Positions 7,390 through 11,118 of a DNA stretch of 11,118 nucleotides are shown one piece after another. The stretch comes from Gammaproteobacteria bacterium (GTDB taxonomy: Bacteria; Pseudomonadota; Gammaproteobacteria; Steroidobacterales; Steroidobacteraceae), in NCBI GenBank assembly GCA_005877705.1, contig VBNY01000156.1, positions 1,787 through 12,904 on the forward strand, in the 5' to 3' direction. The notes beneath the pieces were generated by a model, which saw only the letters and a program-made list of their open reading frames with translations, was not told the DNA's origin and ran no database searches. Every line of letters starts with the position of its first letter. Position 1 is the stretch's first letter. The translations under genes and the position numbers were made by a program.

Positions 7390-8571
7390 CTAGAGGGCTT
7401 CGACCGCGAGCGCGACGGCCTCGCCGCCGCCGATGCACAGCGATGCGATGCCCCGCTTGCCGCCGCGGCGGCGCAGCGCATGCACCAGGGTCGTCAGAAT
7501 ACGCGCGCCGGTGGCTCCGATGGGATGGCCGAGCGCGCAGGCACCGCCGTTGACGTTCACCCGGCCATGATCGATGTCGACATCGCGCATGGCCGCCATC
7601 GTGACGGCCGCAAACGCCTCATTGATCTCGTACAGGTCGGCGTCGTGCGGCCGCCAGCCGAGCTTGGCCAGGGTCTTCTTGATGGCCCCCACGGGAGCCG
7701 TCGTGAACCATTCCGGCTCGTGCGCGTGGCTTGCATAGGCCAGCACCCGGGCGAGGGGCTCGAGGCCGCGCGCCTTGGCGGCCGCCTCACTCATCAGCAC
7801 GAGAGCCGCGCCGCCATCGGCGATGGAGGAGGAGCTGGCGGCGGTGACGGTGCCGTCCTTGCCGAACGCGGGCTTGAGCGAGGAAATCCGGCTCACGTCG
7901 CAGGTGCCTGGAGTCTCATCGCGCGCCACCACGGTCTCACCCTTGCGGGTCTTGACGGTGACGGGCGTCACCTCCGCATCGAATTCGCCCGCTTCGAGTG
8001 CGCGCATGGCGCGGCGAACCGATTCAGTGGCAAACGCGTCCTGGGAGGCGCGCGTGAAGTTGTATTTGCCGGCCGTCGCGTCCGCGAAGCAACCCATCAG
8101 CTTGCCGTCGAAGGGGCTCTGCAGACCGTCGTAGAACATGTGGTCGAGCAACTCGCCGTGGCCCATGCGGTAGCCGCTGCGCGCCTTCGGCAGCAGATAC
8201 GGAGCATTGGTCATCGACTCGATGCCGCCGGCGAGCACCACCTCGGCTTCGCCGGCTCGGATCTGGTCGGCAGCCATCATCACGGCCTTGAGGCCGGAGC
8301 CGCACATCTTGTTGATCGTGGTCGCGGGTGTGCCCGTCGGCACGCCGGCGCCCAGAGCGGCCTGCCGCGCCGGCGCCTGACCGAGCCCCGCCGCGAGCAC
8401 GCACCCCATGATCACTTCCTGGATGTCCGCCGGCTGAATCCCCGCGGCCGCGATCGCAGCCTGCGCAGCGGCGCTGCCCAGCTGCGGGGCGGTGAGCGGC
8501 GTGAGCACGCCCTGAAACGCCCCGATGGGAGTGCGTTTGGCGGACACGATGACGACATTGGGATTGGACAT
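7390..8571 (-). CDS. Acetyl-CoA C-acetyltransferase (biosynthetic/ketolytic-type thiolase)
   Basis: A thiolase of 393 residues, the usual length. It joins or splits acetyl-CoA units (2 acetyl-CoA to and from acetoacetyl-CoA); relatives also cleave 2-methylacetoacetyl-CoA in isoleucine degradation. All catalytic elements are visible: acyl-accepting Cys90 in INKMCGSGLKAVM, the INEAFA motif, His349 in GGACALGHPIGATG and Cys379 in LCIGGGEAVAL. The stretch GYRMGHGELLD is common in acetyl-CoA acetyltransferases rather than in FadA-type enzymes. ATG 8571 is chosen over the upstream in-frame ATG 8634 because AGAGG sits 8 bases before it and because MSNPNVVIVSAKRTPIG is the family N-terminus. It lies 28 bases after the TetR gene and 7 before the dehydrogenase gene. 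With acetoacetyl-CoA synthetase in the same operon it could complete acetoacetate breakdown to acetyl-CoA; with the dehydrogenase, isoleucine breakdown. Confidence 0.95.
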   Translation of the reverse strand: MSNPNVVIVSAKRTPIGAFQGVLTPLTAPQLGSAAAQAAIAAAGIQPADIQEVIMGCVLAAGLGQAPARQAALGAGVPTGTPATTINKMCGSGLKAVMMAADQIRAGEAEVVLAGGIESMTNAPYLLPKARSGYRMGHGELLDHMFYDGLQSPFDGKLMGCFADATAGKYNFTRASQDAFATESVRRAMRALEAGEFDAEVTPVTVKTRKGETVVARDETPGTCDVSRISSLKPAFGKDGTVTAASSSSIADGGAALVLMSEAAAKARGLEPLARVLAYASHAHEPEWFTTAPVGAIKKTLAKLGWRPHDADLYEINEAFAAVTMAAMRDVDIDHGRVNVNGGACALGHPIGATGARILTTLVHALRRRGGKRGIASLCIGGGEAVALAVEAL

Positions 8572-8579
8572 GTTGGAAG

Positions 8580-8584
8580 CCTCT
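8580..8584 (-). promoter_or_regulatory. Ribosome binding site of the thiolase gene
   Basis: The minus strand reads AGAGG here, 8 bases before ATG 8571. It is one of the better Shine-Dalgarno matches in the operon and fixes the thiolase start. Confidence 0.65.
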
Positions 8585-8599
8585 GTGGAGTGAGCGGTG

Positions 8600-9334
8600 C
8601 TAACGCGCCAGGGCGGCCGCCGGCTGGCGCGCACGGCGCCGTGCGCTACCGCGGGTCGAGCCTTCGGCGGCGGACGCGCGGGGGCGCAGTCCGTTCTCGA
8701 ATACGGTGACGAACACCTCCGCGATCTGCGCGCCCGTCATGGACTGATTCTCCCGGTACCAGTGCGCGATCCAGTTGAGCGCACCGGCGAGCGCAAAGGC
8801 GGTCATTTTCGGATCGCACGGCAAAATCGAGCCGTCCTGAATGCCGTCACGGATCAGTCGGCGGATGCCCTGATCGATCTCTGACTTCAGAGCCTTGATA
8901 TGGCCGCTCATGGCGGGCGACAAGTCCTGGTCCTCCGCCCGCACCATGCACCAGCCGAACTCCGAGGCGACGGCTTCGCCGTAGTGACGCAGCACCGCCT
9001 TCAGCCGCTCGCGCGCCGGCACATTGAGGCGCTTCACTTCGCGGAACGCCGCCCGAATCTGCTCGACACCCGCCACAAAGCACTGAAAGAGCAGCTGCTC
9101 CTTGCTGGTGACGTAATAATATACGGTCGGCTTGGTGACCTCGAGGGCGGCGGCGATGTCATCCAGCGAGGTGTTGTGGTAACCCTTGCGGTTGAAGGCG
9201 TGGGCCGCGGCCCGTATGACCGCCTCGCGCTTGACTTCCCGGTCGCGCAGCCGCTCGCGGCTCGCCCGCCAGGGCGAGGGGCGCTGCGCGTTGTGGGTGG
9301 CTACTGCGGGGCGGGGTGCTCGGCGGCTGCTCAT
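8600..9334 (-). CDS. TetR/AcrR family transcriptional regulator
   Basis: A 244-residue DNA-binding repressor-type protein. The N-terminal TetR helix-turn-helix spans about residues 35-82 (REAVIRAAAHAFNRKGYHNT, then LDDIAAALEVTKPTVYYYV and SKEQLL). The C-terminal ligand domain ends in GALNWIAHWYRENQSMTG and EVFVTVFENGL, a pattern I associate with acyl-CoA-responsive regulators; the ligand is inferred. The last 28 residues are an Arg/Ala-rich, low-complexity tail of unknown role. The frame is open to 9715, but ATG 9334 gives a normal length. ATG 9364 is in frame but lies inside the predicted -10 box, so a message starting there could not use it. The gene heads the minus-strand operon and is divergent from icmF, with 172 bases between. 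By position it probably controls itself, the five genes after it, and icmF. Confidence 0.9.
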   Translation of the reverse strand: MSSRRAPRPAVATHNAQRPSPWRASRERLRDREVKREAVIRAAAHAFNRKGYHNTSLDDIAAALEVTKPTVYYYVTSKEQLLFQCFVAGVEQIRAAFREVKRLNVPARERLKAVLRHYGEAVASEFGWCMVRAEDQDLSPAMSGHIKALKSEIDQGIRRLIRDGIQDGSILPCDPKMTAFALAGALNWIAHWYRENQSMTGAQIAEVFVTVFENGLRPRASAAEGSTRGSARRRARQPAAALAR

Positions 9335-9362
9335 TGACACGCTCGGGATGCGGCAACGAGGC

Positions 9363-9368
9363 ATTATA
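9363..9368 (-). promoter_or_regulatory. Predicted -10 box of the tetR-led operon
   Basis: The minus strand reads a perfect TATAAT (GCTATAATGCC), about 28 bases before the TetR ATG at 9334. The surrounding 20 bases (9360-9379) form an imperfect palindrome (12 of 20 positions symmetrical by hand count), which could serve as an autoregulatory operator. The -35 is poor: the nearest candidate, TTGCAT at 9389-9394, is 20 bases away. Confidence 0.45.
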
Positions 9369-9421
9369 GCGGTTATACCGGCTGCGTGATGCAATGCGCG
9401 GCCGGCAGCGGCGGCGGCGCG

Positions 9422-9451
9422 TTGACCGCCCGCGGCGGCATCGATCATACT
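9422..9451 (+). promoter_or_regulatory. Predicted sigma70-type promoter of icmF
   Basis: TTGACC at 9422-9427 and CATACT at 9446-9451 are separated by 18 bases. This is a fair -35/-10 pair, giving a transcription start near 9458 and a leader of about 50 bases before ATG 9507. The pair was found by eye and is not experimentally supported. Confidence 0.4.
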
Positions 9452-9474
9452 GATGGGTAGTAATCCTACTGGTG
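9448..9474 (+). repeat. Direct repeat TACTG(A/G)TG, operator-like, over the icmF transcription start
   Basis: TACTGATG (9448-9455) recurs as TACTGGTG (9467-9474) 19 bases later, about two helical turns. Between them lies a short inverted element, AGTA-ATCC-TACT (9459-9470). The cluster overlaps the predicted -10 and start of icmF, where a repressor would act. It is a candidate site for the adjacent TetR protein. Confidence 0.35.
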
Positions 9475-9496
9475 CGTAAAGCGAGCGCCGGTAAGC

Positions 9497-9502
9497 GAGG
9501 GG
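9497..9502 (+). promoter_or_regulatory. Ribosome binding site of icmF
   Basis: GAGGGG at 9497-9502 lies 4 to 6 bases before ATG 9507, a strong Shine-Dalgarno that supports this start. Confidence 0.65.
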
Positions 9503-9506
9503 CTCC

Positions 9507-11118
9507 ATGAACGCCGGACTCAAGGGCAGCGCGGTCCTCCAGCACCCCGAGCAACTCCCCGCGAAGTCACCGGTGCGCTTCGTCTCCGCCGCCTCCCTGT
9601 TCGACGGCCACGACGCGGCCATCAACATGATCCGTCGCCTGCTGCAGGGGCACGGCGCGGAGGTCGTCCACCTTGGCCACAACCGCAGCGTCGCTGACAT
9701 CGTGCGCGCCGCCATTCAGGAGGACGCCGACGCGATCGCGGTCAGTTCCTATCAGGGCGGCCACAACGAGTACTTCGCCTACATGCTGGACATGCTGCGC
9801 GAGCGTGGCTCCGAGCATGTCCGGGTGATCGTAGGCGGCGGCGGCACGATTGCACCGCAGGAGATCGAGGCGCTGGAGCGGCACGGGATCGAAAAGATCT
9901 ATACCCCGGAAGACGGCCGACGGCTGGGCCTGGCGGGGATGATCGACGACGTTTTTACGCGGGTAGGTGCCGCGACGAAGCCCCCGTACGCCTTCCGGCC
10001 GTTCAACGCGCGCGATCACGGGCACATTGCCCGGACGATCTCCGTCCTCGAGGGCGCAGAGGAGACGGATACGCAGGCGGAGCAGATCCGCCGTGGAGTC
10101 TCCCGCTCCCGACACAAGGTGCCCGTGATCGGCATTACGGGCACCGGCGGCGCGGGCAAGTCCAGCCTCACGGATGAGCTGCTGGCGCGGCTGTTGCAGC
10201 ACTTCCCGGGCCGTCAGGTCGCCGTCGTGGCCATGGACCCCACGCGCCGGCGCAGCGGCGGCGCCTTGCTGGGCGACCGCATACGCATGAACAGCCTGTC
10301 CTCGGAATCCATCTTCATGCGCTCGCTGGCGACTCGCCGACAGCACCTCGCGACCGCCGCCGTGCTCAAGGATGTGATCGAGCTGTACAAGGCGGCGGCG
10401 TTCGATCTGGTCATCGTCGAGACCGCCGGCATCGGGCAATCGGATACCGAGATCGTCGACCTGGTGGACCTGTCGTTGTACGTGATGACGAGCGAGTACG
10501 GTGCGGCGAGTCAGCTCGAGAAGATCGACATGCTCGATTACGCCGATTTCATCGTGCTCAACAAGAGCGAGAAGCGCGGCGCCGAGGACAGCCTGCGGGA
10601 TGTCCGCAAGCAGTGGCGGCGCAACCATCCCGAGCGCGCGACGCTCCCTGACTCGAGGGTTCCGGTCTTTCCGACGATCGCAAGCCGCTTCAACGATGCC
10701 GGCGTCAACCGGCTGTTCGCCGCGCTCTGCAGTGCCCTGAGTGACAAGCAGATCGGCACGGCCTCATGGCAGGTGACGGATGTCGGGCCGACCGAGCTCA
10801 CGGCGCGGCAGCCGCTCATTCCGGGATCGCGCACGCGTTATCTCGCGGAGATCGCGCAGCAGAGCCGTGCGGCGCGGCAGCGCATCGAGGAGCAGGTGGA
10901 GGCGGCACGCCGCGCCTTCGGTCTGTATGAGTCTCTCAAGGCTCTGCACGATGCGCGCCTGCCTGGCCCATGCGAGGCATTTCCCGCAGCCGCGCTCGCC
11001 GAGGAGTCGGCGGACGCGACCAGACGCGAGCTGCGCGCCGCTTACAACCGCGCGCTGGAAGAGATCGGTGCTGAAGGCGTGGGCGAGCTCAAGGCCTGGC
11101 CGGCGCGCGTGCGCTCGG
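9507..11118 (+). CDS. icmF: Fused isobutyryl-CoA mutase IcmF, N-terminal half (truncated by window edge)
   Basis: An adenosylcobalamin enzyme interconverting isobutyryl-CoA and n-butyryl-CoA; some members also act on isovaleryl/pivalyl-CoA. It fuses a B12 domain, a MeaB-like G-protein chaperone and a mutase domain in about 1,090 residues. The window holds 537 codons and ends before the (beta/alpha)8 mutase domain. B12 domain, about 22-152: RFVSAASLFDGHDAAIN with cobalt-ligand His35, VVHLGHNR (53-60) and SSYQGGHNEYF (80-90). G domain, about 205-415: P-loop GTGGAGKSS (212-220), MDPTRRRSGGALLGDR (243-258), ETAGIGQSDTEIVDL (305-319) and NKSEKRGAEDSL (352-363). A helical linker follows. The fused order B12-G domain at the N-terminus is specific to IcmF and not methylmalonyl-CoA mutase. 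The substrate cannot be settled because the active-site residues lie off the edge. It is divergent from the TetR gene. Confidence 0.93.
   Translation, partial: MNAGLKGSAVLQHPEQLPAKSPVRFVSAASLFDGHDAAINMIRRLLQGHGAEVVHLGHNRSVADIVRAAIQEDADAIAVSSYQGGHNEYFAYMLDMLRERGSEHVRVIVGGGGTIAPQEIEALERHGIEKIYTPEDGRRLGLAGMIDDVFTRVGAATKPPYAFRPFNARDHGHIARTISVLEGAEETDTQAEQIRRGVSRSRHKVPVIGITGTGGAGKSSLTDELLARLLQHFPGRQVAVVAMDPTRRRSGGALLGDRIRMNSLSSESIFMRSLATRRQHLATAAVLKDVIELYKAAAFDLVIVETAGIGQSDTEIVDLVDLSLYVMTSEYGAASQLEKIDMLDYADFIVLNKSEKRGAEDSLRDVRKQWRRNHPERATLPDSRVPVFPTIASRFNDAGVNRLFAALCSALSDKQIGTASWQVTDVGPTELTARQPLIPGSRTRYLAEIAQQSRAARQRIEEQVEAARRAFGLYESLKALHDARLPGPCEAFPAAALAEESADATRRELRAAYNRALEEIGAEGVGELKAWPARVRS

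Noticed and set aside
7327..8709. 460-codon plus-strand open frame opposite the thiolase
   Set aside because: Longer than the thiolase itself, but rich in Arg/His/Gly without any motif. The thiolase on the minus strand has all catalytic residues and a ribosome site.
9395..9440. GGC-rich tract between tetR and icmF as a possible repeat element
   Set aside because: Irregular low-complexity GC sequence typical of this genome; no consistent unit.
9335..9715. Long N-terminal extension of the TetR frame
   Set aside because: It would run across the promoter region and into icmF; the extra 127 residues are not TetR-like.
9567..10628. 353-codon minus-strand open frame opposite icmF
   Set aside because: Antisense shadow of the B12 and G-protein domains, which are clear on the plus strand.
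1..11118. Mobile elements, CRISPR, tRNA or rRNA genes, defence systems
   Set aside because: Looked for transposase-like proteins, terminal repeats, regular spaced repeats and RNA-gene signatures and found none. All coding space is taken by recognised metabolic, regulatory or division genes.

Overview
GC-rich (roughly two-thirds G+C, by eye), densely coding chromosomal DNA from a proteobacterium. The large NAD-dependent glutamate dehydrogenase, ZapE, HPPD, ETF-ubiquinone oxidoreductase and IcmF families together fit Pseudomonadota. A gammaproteobacterium of the Steroidobacter/Solimonas/Xanthomonas kind is my guess, but taxonomy is not proven by the sequence. I see no RNA gene, mobile element, CRISPR array or sign of recent transfer. 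No gene-free stretch exceeds about 175 bases.

Layout. (1) 1-680, minus: N-terminal 226 codons of a very large NAD-glutamate dehydrogenase that runs off the left edge. (2) 681-751: short divergent promoter region with a mirrored pair of TATAATCGC elements. (3) 752-1804, plus: 4-hydroxyphenylpyruvate dioxygenase (hpd). (4) 1818-9334, minus: six tightly packed genes that look like one operon, read right to left. They are a TetR regulator, a thiolase, an HSD10-type short-chain dehydrogenase, ETF-QO, acetoacetyl-CoA synthetase and zapE, with gaps of 28, 7, 18, 32 and 7-52 bases. (5) 9335-9506: divergent regulatory region. (6) 9507 to the right edge, plus: the cobalamin-binding and G-protein domains of a fused isobutyryl-CoA mutase (icmF), cut by the window end before its mutase domain.

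How they fit together (inference from family roles): nearly everything here serves amino-acid and branched acyl-CoA breakdown. HPPD starts the homogentisate route of tyrosine, which ends in fumarate plus acetoacetate. Acetoacetyl-CoA synthetase would activate that acetoacetate (or the one from leucine) and the thiolase would split it to acetyl-CoA. The HSD10-like dehydrogenase and the thiolase together match the last two steps of isoleucine degradation. ETF-QO passes electrons from acyl-CoA dehydrogenases to the quinone pool. IcmF interconverts isobutyryl-CoA and butyryl-CoA. Glutamate dehydrogenase re-oxidises the glutamate made by the transaminases. The TetR protein is the obvious candidate acyl-CoA-responsive repressor for its own operon and for icmF. 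zapE, a cell-division/stress ATPase gene, is the functional outlier at the operon's end.

I found no clearly undescribed system. The most unusual points are the mirrored promoter, the operator-like repeats at icmF, and zapE at the tail of a catabolic operon.
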